From: Cordia subcordata
Taxonomy: Eukaryota; Streptophyta; Magnoliopsida; Boraginales; Cordiaceae
Reading direction: 5' to 3'
Length of the DNA stretch: 64,000 bases
NCBI GenBank assembly: GCA_028554755.1
Contig: JAPTOF010000014.1
Coordinates: 3,844,001-3,908,000 of the forward strand
The stretch's first letter is position 1. Each line of letters starts with the position of its first letter. Below, one piece after another: positions 45,231 through 57,484 of the stretch. Below the pieces are notes generated by a model. It saw nothing but the letters and a program-made list of their open reading frames with translations, searched no databases and was not told where the DNA came from. Both the position numbers and the translations under genes were made by a program.

Positions 45231-46439
45231 TTGCTCCTACCAGTTAAATCATTCTCATACTTAGGAAAAAATTGGAGGCGGTTAAAGTTTAAGACATCTT
45301 AACATTCATAAGCTTAAAATTCTTAAGTAAAGGACAAAAGTACAATATTATAGTTCAAGCCATGAGGGGTTCACAGCAAGGGGTCCTTTGGAACTCTACC
45401 TAGTTCTTTATTGTTACCCTTTGGGTCATAAGGGGAATTCATGCCTTCAAGATTAGTCTAGTCTATTTCATTGGGTTCATCATCTTTTCGTTAAAGCTTA
45501 GCTCAGGAGTAGGGACGAGAAACACGATTAGAGCCGACAAAACGAACCAAAACCTACAAATCAACTCAGTTCAACTGCCAAATTAATAAGTTAGGTTTAA
45601 GCCTTTAATGACCTACCAGGTAACCCAACCCAACATATATAAATGTCAGTTCAAGTCGGGTTAACCCTACAAGTGACTCGCAGGTCCATAGCTATTTTTA
45701 TATAAAAAAGTGGAATATGGATTTAACAGAATGACATCATATTTCAAAATCAAACACAACCCTAGTTCTTAAACCTTACTTTTTCATTGTTCTTTCTTTC
45801 TTCCTTAAAGCTACACACAGAGCATCACATACGTACAGTCAAGAATCAAATGTTTTCTCTCCGAAACAAACAACACCCCTAAGTCGAAGGTTACCAGTGC
45901 TAGGTTATTTTCTATTTCATTTTTTGTATTCTTATTTCAATTTTCTTTGTCACTGTTCTTTCTTTCAACTTCGTTTTTGTATTCATTTTTAGTAATTTTT
46001 TCATTTTATTTTTTTAATCTTTTTCAATCTTATAATTTAGCATGGATGACTTATAATTAGCAGAAGACATCTTCTTGAAATGCTATTTTAGTGATTGGAT
46101 ATATATGTGTTGCTTCTGCTGTGGGGATCTAGGCGTGATTAACCAATTTTCTGTGATGTATTTTATCTAAAACGAAGCATTCCTTTGTCGATTTTTTAAT
46201 ATGGAGAGTACCCAAAAATTATTATTTGAATTTTCTTTATGGATTATAATGGTTAGGTTTTAATTGACTAATTTATAGGTGTTTTGAATATTCTTTTACT
46301 AATTTAAATAAAATTGAATTATTGAAAAACCTCACAGGTTGGACCTACCAACCTATTAGTGTTACGATCTTGATGACCTACCAGCTAAATGGGCCAACCC
46401 AACTCAACCATCCACCCTTTCTCTATTCCGCCAAAAATA
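45231..46439. other. Spacer, possibly an old transposon with CCAACCCAAC repeats
   Basis: No gene recognised. GACCTACCAGGTAACCCAACCCAAC (near 45610) and GACCTACCAGCTAAATGGGCCAACCCAACTCAACC (near 46373) are diverged direct repeats 760 bp apart, and GGGTTAACCC/GGTTGGACCTACC motifs surround them. Plant hAT-type ends often show CCAACCCAACC, but I could not define termini or target duplications. Confidence 0.3.
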
Positions 46440-46842
46440 GAGAGCAATCTTCTACTACCAGAATAGAGGTCCCTTGGTACTGGTGAACCAGTTGAGTGTT
46501 CCAGTAGTCGTGGAAAATAGGCTATGTAAGCCCTCTTTTGGTTATTTTTAAGAGAGGAAGTTATATTCTTTCACACCCATCTCCCAAAACCCTAATCCTC
46601 TCATCTCACATCTCTCACACACTCTCCCATACACAAAAGCACTTTGGAATCAAACCTCTAAGAGGATCAAACATAAGGATTTGGGCATAGCTCTTAGATT
46701 GTAAAGATATGGCTTTGGATAAAAGGATAGCTTCTTTGTCTCTCTTTTATCCTAAGTTATTGTATGTTTGATTAGAGTTGTGTAGGGTGGTTTACTCTTG
46801 TATTGTGGATGATTACTACTTTTTATTAAATGGGAACTTGAT

Positions 46843-46881
<39 letters not shown>

Positions 46882-46923
46882 CATACACACACATATATAT
46901 GTTTGTATATATATGTATGTATG

Positions 46924-47012
<89 letters not shown>

Positions 47013-48061
47013 ATGCTTTGTACTTAGGGTTTCAAAGGCCATTTTACCTACATGTCTACATATTTGTGTGGTGATTGCATGAAGTGGGTATGATTATATA
47101 CATATCTATATATGTGTTTGCATGTCAAATAGTATAAATAGTTTCTATTGCATACATGTCGGGTGCTATTGCTTAATTTGGTGTAATCTAAGCATGTCTA
47201 TGTGTTTAGTAGTAGAATATACCAGTGTATTCTTGAACGCCACACCCTAGATGTGTTTGCTTTGTACTTTAATGTCAATTTCTGCTATGGTGATGCGATT
47301 GATGGTGCACAACAAGTAACTAGCCTAGGTTGAGTCCCCTTTGGCTTTAAATCTAGCCAATAGGTGCTCGGATAGGTTTAGTTAATCTTAGTTCACTTAG
47401 GAAGGCTAGTTAGTCCACCCTAACACCCTAAGTTCATAAAGACCACACCGTAGCTCTAAGTGAGATGAAGTTTAGGGACGGACTCGCACCAAGTCCTAGG
47501 GTTAGATTGGGGAACTAATTAAAGGACTAAGTGCTAAGGTTAGATCGATCTAAATCACCTAAAACCTTATTAGCTAGCCTTAATTCCAAAGTCATAAAAA
47601 CCACGCCGTACTGGTAGGCATCGCCATCTAGGGACAGACCCGCACTAAGGCTTAGGGTACCAATTAGGAGGCTAATTAGAAGTCTAGATTAGAGAACTTT
47701 GTATAATCTATCAAGCAATCCTAACAAAAAGTTGTAATAACCCATAGACAAGACATAATCACCCTAGTCCCTCATTTTCGACGTTTGACTCCCTTAGATT
47801 GCTTGATTCCCCCATAACACACACACCCTTTTTGTTTTCTTATTTTAGCTTGGATTTTCCTTTCTCGAGCTCCCCTCAAACCAAAAACCCAAAAATATTG
47901 TAGGTAGAAACCCAACACGTAGCTTATTAGGACGCATATAGCTGAGAACGCCTTACGTGTTAGGCCTCCCCGTGAATTCAACCTTGTACTCGCACACACT
48001 GTACTACAGGTGACCCGTGTGCTTGCGAGCTATTTAGGCTTATGCCGCGAAATAGCCATCA
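46440..48061 (+). mobile_element. Diverged Athila-type LTR fragment
   Basis: Collinear with the 3' two thirds of the LTRs at 32439 and 41756: an analogous CTCTCTTTTATCCTAAGTTATTGTATGTTTGATTAG stretch, ATGAAGTGGGTATG, CATACATGTCGG, TTGGCTTTAAATCTAGCCAAT, CACGCCGTA..GGCATCGCC, TTTCTCGAGCTCCC and a terminal GCCATCA (48055-48061). The 5' third with the TGATG start is missing. It is clearly older or from another subfamily. Confidence 0.65.
46840..47010. repeat. (TA)n microsatellite blocks
   Basis: Three TA runs (about 46845-46876, 46929-46965 and 46980-47004) separated by GTATG/CATAC repeats, at the place where the Athila-like 3' LTR also has an expanded (AT)n (42577-42618). The 5' LTR at 32439 has only a few units there, so this LTR position seems prone to expansion. 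Confidence 0.85.
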
Positions 48062-48074
48062 TTCAGCCTATTCT

Positions 48075-49998
48075 TTTCCTAGTTAGTTCAGGCTCTTTCT
48101 GGTTCCAATTGCTTTTGAAGACCCTTTAAAGCCATTTTTGTTTGAAAAAGTTACGTCTCGTGCTCGGCAACTAGATGCACGGATTAGTCTTTCTCTTGTT
48201 TCAACTTTTCGAGTTCTAACTTGGAAAAATCTCACAATGTCTTTAACTCGACGGTTGCTTCTTTGAGCTTTATCTCCGAGGAGTAATTGTTGGCGCGAGA
48301 CCAAGCAAGCTCGGGTTTGAGGGCCTTCATCTCTTTCTTAACTCAATTTCTATTGCTACTCTCTTAACACATAACTCAGGAGCAGCGGACTAGTTCCTTT
48401 GAGGCTCGGGCCCAGTCTTTAGGTCCCGACATCAAAAAGGAAAAGAAAGAATAAGGGAGGAGTAAAGTTCTGACTTATTAAATGGTGCTTATTACAAAAG
48501 GCTAGGGAACCAATGGTTGGGAACCAATAGAAGTGAAAAGTTCTAGTTTACCTTTGAGATGAGAATGGATAGCAAGTTAGACAAACCTTTGAAGAGGGTT
48601 TCTTGCAAGACAACATTTTCAAACTTTCCCCTATCACAGCCTAAACTATATCATTTTTTAGAGAGGCTAGGATAAAGAATGGGCAGTAGATGCTTGCCTC
48701 GAATAGATGGAGCAATAGTACATGATTCAAAAACCCGCTTAGAATCCTCTTAGAGCCGAGTCTTTAAAGTTGAGATAGTGTCCAGGTTCTCTATAGCGTT
48801 GAAACTAGGGCAACTCACTCTAACTGGGGCATGCTAGTACTCGAGCGCTTGATAAAAGGATTAGAGGTCCTTTGCTCGTCGAGGGTCACAGAGTTCCTCT
48901 TGTCCCCAGTTGACCCCTTTATAGAGGCCTCTTTTTGACCTTAAGGTTGTTTCTTCTTCTCTTGGTCTTTTCTATAATTGTCTAAGGCTTGCTACCCTTT
49001 CTCTTTACGATAGGGGTCCTTAGCCATTAGTACAAAAAAAAAAAGAAGTTAGAGTAGGGATGCATAATAGATTGAAATAGACAACTAGGTGTAAAGGCAT
49101 GAAAAAGATAGTTGAAGGAAGCCCCAACCCTTGTTGGCCACTTCTTACAATCTAGGTATATGATATACTTCTAGATCGACCTTCCGAACATATTTTAGAA
49201 TATGAATTGACTTTGGAATCCCAGGTTTTGACCCTTTCAACGTCCTTCTTCTAAGTTAGTTTAGGCAAGCCAGAGGATTAGGGATCTATCTAAGACCATC
49301 GATGGGGCACCTCCTACTTCCCAAACTTTGGCTTCACGAAGATATATAATAGTTATACAACCTCTGTTGGAGTTTTGAACCTAGAAATTAACTTCTACCT
49401 TGTAGGTTGTGCTATTAAACCTTGGATTTGGTTCTAAAATGCTATATAACTCTTGTAAAAGATGAACTATAATCATAACATCTAAAAATTGCACTTTTAT
49501 CACGAACTTGATCACTTAGCCACAACTGTTTGGTATTAATTAGCCTGGGGCTAGCCGGTAAAAGTTCAACACATCCATCACGAACTTGGGGAAGGGAGCC
49601 TTGGCAAACTCATAAATGGTTGTTTCAGTCAAGTTTGGAGGATTGCATGCTTTCTCGTATGGCTCGAGCAGGTGGTATTTATATAAGTCCAAGGGTATGG
49701 CATTGCAAAGGACAAGCTTGGTTAGGATGGTCAAGAAAGACTCGGTTCCCGAAGCACACCAGCAAAAACAATCTTGCATTTCTCATGGCTACTCGAGCTA
49801 AAAGCCCCAAGGTCAAGAAAGGGGTTAGTTAAGGGTAGATAAGGCCTTGGGTTGGGACTGGGTCAAAATCCTCCTCAATGTTGATCACAAGACTACTGGG
49901 GATTGGTAATGAAGGCATTAATTCTTCACTTGGGCTAGATGTAGTAGGCACTAACGTACAGTTGAGACAATGGACCTTACGGTGTAGGTTCATGTGCT
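48075..49998 (-). pseudogene. Antisense ORF1-like remnant of a Tat/Ogre-type element
   Basis: On the minus strand, 49779-49540 encodes a stretch with KAPFPKFVMDVLNFYRLAPG. This resembles the opening of the extra ORF1 of Tat/Ogre elements and related plant proteins (usual form PFPSFVxDVLNxFRVAPxQLxPNSW). Further downstream, around 48380-48090, a frame with stops shows coiled-coil text (LKPELAWSRANNYSSEIKLKEATVELK). The middle is unreadable. The remnant is cut on its 5' side by the solo LTR at 50004. Family is inferred from one good motif and the coiled coil. Confidence 0.4.
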
Positions 49999-51267
49999 CC
50001 TTTGTGTTAGGATTAGTATGCCCTAAAGCTCACTTGTACATGACATTTTGGATGCTAAACAATGTATAATCATTTTTGTTATATGGCATTATGAGTTTCT
50101 TACATATTATCTCTGTTATGTTTTATTGATGCATGTGTAAAGGCCCCTTGACTTGAACTAATGACTTGGGTACGCAGTGAGGCTAAATGCATAGTAGGTC
50201 CAAGTCTAGATTTAGTTACGTCATAAATTGAGTCTGTAACGAAATCGTAGTGTTGGGCACTCTACCTGGATAAGGTTATATTAAGCAAGTCTCCTCGTTG
50301 AGGGTGATCTGCCTAGGTCATTGGAGGACTTTTCGAATTTGTCTTGATAGTACGTGTCACGTGTTGGACAAGACCATTGTGAGTATGTTTTCTAGAGACT
50401 TACTATAAAAGAAAGAAAACAAGATATTCACTGCTACTAAATGATTATTGCTCTTAATCTTAAGTATATGTGGATGAACTAATGAAGTTAGGGTTTAGTA
50501 CTTTGATTCACTGTGGGTGAGATCTTACTTTATTTAGATCAACAGCCTTATGTGTTGAGTGCTAAGTTACTAAGTAATTGAAACATGCATATGCAATACG
50601 GAATCTATGTGCCCCATTTGGGATTGTCCAAATTTATCATCCGAATCTAGATCTAGTGATACTACCCTTGTAGGTGTATTGGTCATATGGCTTGAGGGTC
50701 GCTCCTGAGATCAAGAGATTCCATGACCAAGGATGGCTGGCAATAGGACAAGAAACCCAACGGAAAAGATACAGCTAAGGAGGTGATAGTACACAGGCCA
50801 AAGGACCGGTCTTAGCTGTAGGTATACATAGAAGGGCATTATGGTCAGTTATTTAGTAGTTCAAAGACAAAGTTCACATTCTTTTGTGATAAGATTCTGG
50901 GTAATAGCAATTATTCTTGGAGTGCAACTTTGATCTTATGGTGGAATAGATCGGAGTTAAAAATAATTATTATGTCGCCTAGATCAGGCAAGGACGTTTT
51001 TAATTATTTTTGGAAGCCAGGGTTAATTGTGTCTTCTTGGTCCCTTCTCTAGTTGAAATGACTTTGAGAGAGTAATTTTGAAATAGTAAATTCCATATTG
51101 TGGAAGTAGCCTTTTTGGGCCAAAGCTTGGAATTGGGTTTGGGACTTCTTTAGAGTCCAAGATAACCTAATTGGGCTAGGATGGTTTCCTATTGGGCTTG
51201 GGCCTCCACATAGATTATGGACTATGTGTGGGACTTGGATAATGGGCATGGCCTAAGTCTTTCAAGA

Positions 51268-51407
51268 CATGTGGACAACTTGCAAAATACTACAAAAACA
51301 AGTAGACAACTTGCCTAAGTCTTCCAAGACAAGTAGACAACTTGCAAAATACTACAAAAACAAGTGGACAACTTGCACAAGTCTTCCACGACAAGTTAAC
51401 AAGTTGC
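51268..51407 (+). repeat. Five-copy array of CAAGTrGACAACTTGC, exact 31-bp spacing
   Basis: Copies start at 51268, 51299, 51330, 51361 and 51392, each a 16-base imperfect palindrome (CAAGT...ACTTG). Two spacer types alternate (AAAATACTACAAAAA and CTAAGTCTTCCAAGA), giving a true 62-bp period. The array ends about 73 bp upstream of the TATA box, a typical place for LTR enhancer repeats. It is not seen in the related LTR at 27892. Confidence 0.85.
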
Positions 51408-51479
51408 ATAAAGGAAGTACTACATGAAAATTTTCTCCCACATTGAAAGATCAGCAACTTTAGGTGCCAAGGTTCTCTC

Positions 51480-51487
51480 TATAAATA
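51480..51487 (+). promoter_or_regulatory. TATA box of solo LTR
   Basis: CTCTCTATAAATAGACAAG is a strong plant TATA context in the LTR, oriented plus, with the phased array just upstream. It could drive transcription into 51961 onward if active. Confidence 0.7.
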
Positions 51488-51965
51488 GACAAGACCCTAC
51501 ACCTTTTATGTAATCCACTTTGTAGTTGATTTCTTCCTTTTTGGCAAGAAAATACTACAACACATAGTACACACTTATTGTGTGATTTTTGCTCTAGTTT
51601 TTCAAGAGCATATTACTTTGCTTCTTCCCACATAAGATGCTATTCTCTCAAGATAAGTCTCTTTAATTATAGGGAAGAAGACTAGGGAGTTGCCTATTGC
51701 AACACCCTTATAGTAAAATTTTTGGCGGCCTTGTTCATGAACGGGAACAAAGCTCGTGACGGTTTTAGCTTCATCAAAGGCCCCACGCTTCAAGAGGTTA
51801 GCTTTACATATTTTTGCAAGTACTAGTTATATTTTATATGTTCTTAAGCATGTTCTTGTGTGTGTTATATGGTTATTTTATTTTCCTAGCATGTTTTCTT
51901 GGTTAAATTTTTTGAAAATATGGACTAGGATACATCACACTTAATAATATCGATCCTACACTTTG

Positions 51966-53087
51966 TTGGAGCCTTTGAGTACATGTCAATGAATATTTGC
52001 CTACGGGTTAAGGGCCAGGGTTAACTTTTGAGCCTAGGCTTAAGGCCTCATTATTCTAGGTGATCAAGTGTAATGTTTTAGGGGTCAAAGCCTAAAGTCA
52101 TGGTTTTTGATATATGGGGTCAAGGTCGATGGAAGGCAAGGTAGAATCTAAATATCTTAAAATCTGGAAAGATTCTAATTTGCCAGAGAAAAGTTTGCCA
52201 GGAGAACCAGAGAGAGTTTGATGATGTGAGATGGTTGTAAATAAGTATGAGGTTTGGTATTTATATGAGTCATGCATAACTGTCAGATTGACATGACCTA
52301 TAAGGTTGCAATAAGTAGTCAAATTGTTACCTCAGCTATGCAATTACTATTAATGCACCATGTAGCTCGTATGGAGTAGACACTTGTTAGACTAAGGAAA
52401 ATAGCTTGGTCCCTATCGGCAGTAAGGAGTAAGAATTTGCTTGCTCCTAGTTAACCTTGTCCTTAATTCAATTGAAAGCATAGGGGCTATTAACAAGGAA
52501 GGTCTCAACCAAGGACATGTTAACCATTTCAAAAGGAGCTTGGCCTATTAACAAAGCTTGGGTTAGGGAAGGCAGTTATTAAAGACTTGAGGACTTCCAT
52601 CACTTATTCGATAAGAGGACTTCTACACATATGGCATTCTCTTTTCTTAAGACTTTGTTAACGATAAACTAGGGGGTGGAACAATGTTGATGGAAATGAG
52701 TCTTGTGTTAATCCAAGCTGCTAAATAAAGGATCCATATAAAAGATGTAATGACAGATGCAAAAAATAAGAGAAACTCACCCGAAACTGTGATATTCCTA
52801 CCATAATAAAACACTATTCCAACTTGAGCATGGGAGAATATTTTGGATACCGTATCAAGTAATCCCCAACCCTTTTACCTTCTTGGTTTAGGAATACCTA
52901 ACCAAACACTCTACGCAACTCAAGCTGAGACGGTGACTAATGAATTACATGATCACTAACAGAAAAATTAAATAATGTAAAACTGAAACTTTTCTATAAG
53001 AATATCTACATTTATAAAAAATTGACTGTTGAAGTTCATTGAGCAAAAAAAACATACACTAAAAATCGTTACACATCAAACAAGAAA
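51966..53087. other. Spacer, possible decayed minus-strand LTR
   Basis: No gene recognised. Repeated phrases (AGCCTAGGCTTAAGGCC, GGGGTCAAAGCCTAAAG) and a minus-strand TATA-like CATATAAATACC (about 52258-52269) would suit the LTR or leader of the antisense ORF1-like remnant at 48075-49998, of which this would be the upstream side. Boundaries not found. Confidence 0.35.
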
Positions 53088-53291
53088 GGGGTAAAAAGCC
53101 ATTTTCTCCCAATGAGTTTTATACTGCAGTCCAAATTCCCTCATGAGCTTTTAGTTTTACTCATTTTCTCCATAAGTATGACCCAAGTTTTGCTAATTTT
53201 GTCAAACAATATATTTTGTTGAAAGGCAATTTTATCATTCTATCTTTTGAGCTATTATTGAGCTGTTTAATTCTTATTTATTATCTTTTAT

Positions 53292-54122
53292 TTTGTTGTT
53301 GTTGTTGTTGTTTTTGTTGTTATTACTACTATTATTATTACTACTACTGCTACTACTACCACTGCTGCTACTACTGCTGTTACTACTACTGCTGCTATTT
53401 AATTTTTATTTATTATCTTTTATTTTGTTGTTGTTGTTATTGTTGTTATTGTTATTGTTATTATTACTATTATTATTAGTACTATTACTACTGCTGCTGC
53501 TACTGCCACTGCTGCTACTACTACCACTATTGCAGCTGCTACTACTGCTGATGCTGTTGCTGTTACTACTGCTACTACTACTGCTACTACTATGACTACT
53601 ACTACTGCTGCTGCAATTGTCGCTACTCATCTGCTGCTTTGTTGCTACTACTCACTCTTTGCTCTATTACTACCACTCTTTGTTTCGCCATCGCTACTAC
53701 TACTATTGCTATTACTGCTACTGCTGCTACTACTACTACTACTGCTGCTACTACAACTACTACTACTACTATTGCTATTGCAAGTACTGCCACTGCTACG
53801 ACTACTACTGCGATTGTTACTACTACTACTATTACTGCTAATACTACTTTTACTACTACTGCTACTACTGATACTACTGCTACTACTAACACTACTGCTA
53901 CTGCTACTGCTACTACTACTATTGCTGCTGCTACTACTATTACTGCTGCTACTGCTATAACTCCTACTACTACTACTACAACTACTACTATTGCTACTAC
54001 TACTACTACTAATGCCATTACTGCAACTACTAATTTTGAGCTATTTTCTTTCATTTTGTTGTTGTTGTTGTTATTATTACTATTATTACTACTACTACTA
54101 TTACTATTACTATTACTATTAC

Positions 54123-54195
<73 letters not shown>

Positions 54196-54243
54196 GTTGT
54201 CATTATCATTATTATTATTATTACTACTACTATTATTATTATT
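53292..54243. repeat. Compound trinucleotide microsatellite, about 950 bp
   Basis: Three modules, each opening with TTTTGTTGTTGTTG (53290, 53422 and 54055), the first two after a shared TTATTTATTATCTTT lead. Each changes through TTG, TAC, TGC and TTA units, ending with a nearly pure (ATT)n of about 70 bp (54125-54194). Period-3 composition makes every frame open, producing long runs of Leu, Tyr, Thr, Ala, Val or Ser that are not genes. Confidence 0.95.
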
Positions 54244-54569
54244 AAGGGAAAAATATTTTAAAATGAATTTGATTGTTTCTCTAACATTTTGAATAACACA
54301 AATAAGTTATTTTGCAACCTTTTTCCTTATATTATGAAATTACTTAATTTTTTTAATTTTTTCTTTGATAGTAGATGCATTTATCGAATGATTTCAATAA
54401 ATTTTTTGACTGTTAGTACCTTTTATCTTTAAAAATAATAAGAATGTTTTTAAGACATTGTTTAGTAAATTTTGAACTTATGAGGGAGTTTGGGATTTAA
54501 AATAGAACTCATGGAGAAATATGGGTAAAAATAAAAGATCATGGGCAGTTTGAGATTTAAAATAGATCT

Positions 54570-56348
54570 TGATGTGTGTGATTTGTGTATGTTTGTATAT
54601 ATTGTTTACATACACTTTTTAAGGTGTTTTGAGCATAGTTGAGTGCATTTAGAGTTGTGCACTATTAGTCATATTTGCATATATAGGTGTCAAAACGCAT
54701 AAATGCTACACTAAGTGCCTTATTTCGTGTTGTAGGCGTATTTTGGGAGAAGGACTTGAGTTTAAAATGATGACGCTTAGATCAAGGAGCAAAGCTAGGG
54801 TTGATTTGGAGGAGAAGAAATGAAGAAAAAGCCATTTGAAAGGTCCTGGACAAATAATGAAGCAACCGGGCGAAATCATGCACAATTGGAGCAAAATTTC
54901 GAGCTTGCAACCATAAAGGGTATGGACAAATCTTGGAGATGTTGATGGGCATGAAAATATGAAGAAAAACAGCTTTCGAGGTCCTCAAAAGCGGTACAAG
55001 GCAATAGAAAAAACAAAACGTTTACGAATCGGAGCCAAAACGAGCAAGTTATGGGCATTTTAGCTATCAAGGCCAATCACCCCCTAGCCAAGGTCGGCTA
55101 ACTGACGTAGGAGACTAGCCAGATCAGAATGCAACTCATTTATGCTGATCTCACTTGCTCTTAGGCGGGGGGACCGAGCCCCTTCCGACTTTACATGCTA
55201 AAAGGCTACAAATGAAGGTTTTTAGGCTATTTTGGGGGGAAGGAACTTCATTTTCTTTCAAACTCATTTCACCATAACTCTAACCCCATTTAATAAACAA
55301 CTTTGTATACCATCTAAACACCAAACCAAGCAAGGACTGAAGCTTTTAGCAAAGGATTGAAGAGATTTGTTTTGGATTTGAGTAAGGGTTTAAAGGGGAG
55401 TTTCTTGTTCTTTTTCTTATTCTTGTAAATATGTTTTGTAATTGAGTTAGATCTAGTGTTGATTGATATTGTATATTAGATTAGGGCTTTGAATAAAGGG
55501 TTTGTGTATACCTATGTCTCTTAATACATGCTTTTTTACATTGACTAATAGCATGAATCAATATGTCTATGCGTTGATAATCAAATATGTTTATGTGTTT
55601 GTTAAAATGCCAAAGTGAAGTTGCATGTGTTCTTTTGTGCTTAAGTACTATCAATAGTGGTCTCACCTTAGCCTTAATCCATACTAATGGTATGAGCCCT
55701 ATTTGCAACTAAAGTATGTTGATTAATATGCTTAATAGATGACTTAGTGTGGTAAGAGTATACCTCTAGTTTGAAATAATACTAAAAGGGTACCCACTTG
55801 CACTAGTTAGTATTCTAGGAGTCTAATCTCTAGTCTGAAATAATACAAATAGGTTAGTCTCTTGAGTAGAACATTAATCAACACCAAATAGAACTTAGTT
55901 AATTAAGCTCTAAAATCCTAGGTCATAAGGACCACGTTATACTCTAGGAAGATCTACATAGGAGTAAACTCGTACCAAGTCCTATTGGATAATAAGGTTA
56001 GTTAGCTAAAGTCTCCAAGAGAGTAATCAAATCATAGGTATACTAAACCATTATCATAACCAGAGTCTAGTTGCAATGCAATCATCCTAAGTCACCTTCT
56101 ACCTTGTAAAACTTTCTTTCCTTAGCTTGGCACCTTTAGTTCCTCCGTAGCTTAGGTTTTATTTTACATTTCTCGAGCCCCCTTTAATCCTAAAGAAAAT
56201 ACCCACACAGGGTTTTATTTTATATTTCTCGAGCTCCCTTTATCCTAAAGAATGCAACCACATACATGTAGTTAATCTTAGGCACACGAGCAGTACTTGC
56301 ACGCTTTGCTGCACATGAGCTATGCACTTGCAAGTTTTAGACACATCA
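54570..56348 (+). mobile_element. Solo LTR, Athila-related, 1779 bp
   Basis: TGATGTGTGTGATTTG...GACACATCA, the same start and end as the Athila-like LTRs. Flanks GATCT (54565-54569) and GAACT (56349-56353) differ by one base. The flanking sequence reads continuously across it (AAAATAGA|ACTAATGGGAGAAAATGG), matching the inverted left arm of the enclosing element. It has TTTCTCGAGCCCCCTTTA and GGACCACGTTATACTC blocks typical of this LTR group. It is more diverged from the 32439 element than that element's own LTRs are from each other. Confidence 0.85.
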
Positions 56349-56377
56349 GAACTAATGGGAGAAAATGGCATTTCCCC

Positions 56378-57480
56378 AACCAAAAAAAAATACTATAATA
56401 ACTATTTTTGACAAATTACTTATTTATTGATGACATGCTTAGATATTCACCGCGATCGAGGAATAAGAAAAGAGCAACATCAAGAAAAAGATTATGTATA
56501 AACTAGCTAACGAAAAAAATATAAATTAGGCATAAACATATACACACCTAGCAAAAGTATTATCTTGTATGAAGAAATTTCCGATTATTTTTCTTCACAA
56601 AAAAATCGAAATGATGCGTAAAATTTAATGTTAAGAAAAGCTGTTTACATTTCTCATCAAGGGAAACGGTGAGGGAAGACAACTGAAGAAAGGGGAAAAG
56701 TAACGAGTTTTGATCCTTAAGAAAAAGAGAAAAAGAAATATAGATGACCCAAAAAAATAAAGAAAATTGGTTTTACCGAGTAAGTATTAATATCCTTCTG
56801 ACACATTTTAATAAGCATTGATGGAGGTCGGAAGCAATTTTTTAAAATAACATTGGATAAATTATTGAGGAGACGGCTCCATATTGAAGGAACTGGCGTT
56901 ACTTGACATCGCTAAAATTTAAAAAACAAAAAAGATATTTATATAAAATTAGTTTTGACTTCATTAAAGTATCTACGGACTCCAACAAAATATTTGTTTA
57001 CAAAATTAAAAATTTTTATATTGACATCAGTAAAAAAATTTTGATTCCGTCACTAATTATTATTATTAAAAAAGTTTGGGGGGTCGGGGGAACCAAATAT
57101 TTCTTTAAAAGATATGTTATTTCAATCAATTTTATTTTATTTTAATTTTTTTTTAAGTTTTGGGGGACCCGGCCACCCTGTTTCCCCGGCTCCGCCCTAA
57201 ATCAAGTTCTCAAGCAAAAATAACACCTGCATGTGAGTGTACATGCCAAATTGCTGAACTATCAAATTCTGATTTATTTTTGTGGTACAATTCTTGCTGG
57301 TAAATATAGGTGGAGGGAACTATTATACCAATGAATGATGGACACGTGCCTTACCTGCCATTGCTAACCTTCTCAACTTTGCACTTAATGTACACACTTT
57401 GCATTTGCCTGGTTTGAATTCCCTTAACTCCCTTCTTACCAAGAATCAAAATGTTTAAGTTTATTATATTGGTTCACTAG
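56378..57480. other. AT-rich spacer with a GC-rich transposon-like scrap
   Basis: No supported gene. TTTGGGGGACCCGGCCACCC..CCCCGGCTCCGCCC (about 57158-57197) is text common in degraded plant DNA transposons. The frame at 56903-57145 is AT-driven and shows no motif. Confidence 0.4.
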
Positions 57481-57484
57481 TAAT

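Larger units (their letters stand above)
50004..51960 (+). mobile_element. Solo LTR (1957 bp) of the nested-copia family
   Basis: From TGTTAGGATTAGTATGCCC to CGATCCTACA with a perfect CTTTG duplication (49999-50003 and 51961-51965). It is homologous along its length to the 3' LTR at 27892-29610. A TATA box TATAAATA is at 51480-51487, preceded by a 31-bp-phased array. No internal region remains, so unequal recombination removed it. Confidence 0.93.
53088..56377. mobile_element. Candidate Mutator-like non-autonomous element
   Basis: The left end GGGGTAAAAAGCCATTTTCTCCCA (53088-53111) and inverted right end GGGGAAATGCCATTTTCTCCCA (56377 inward) form terminal inverted repeats that extend imperfectly for about 85 bp. 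The right arm is split by the solo LTR at 54570-56348. Flanks AACAAGAAA (53079-53087) and AACCAAAAA (56378-56386) agree at 7 of 9 positions, compatible with a worn 9-bp Mutator-type duplication, but they are A-rich. Without the LTR the element is about 1.5 kb, mostly trinucleotide repeat. Confidence 0.55.

Noticed and set aside
46752..47074. Open frames on both strands rich in Tyr-Ile repeats
   Set aside because: Translation of (TA)n/(TATG)n microsatellite; not coding.
51268..51407. Regularly spaced repeats resembling a CRISPR array
   Set aside because: Plant LTR context, 16-bp palindromes with only two alternating spacer sequences and no cas genes; these are LTR enhancer-type repeats.
53216..54292. 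Long open frames of poly-Leu, poly-Tyr, poly-Thr/Ala, poly-Val and poly-Ser on both strands
   Set aside because: They arise from period-3 microsatellite sequence that keeps every frame open; no start context, no domain, no flanking gene structure.
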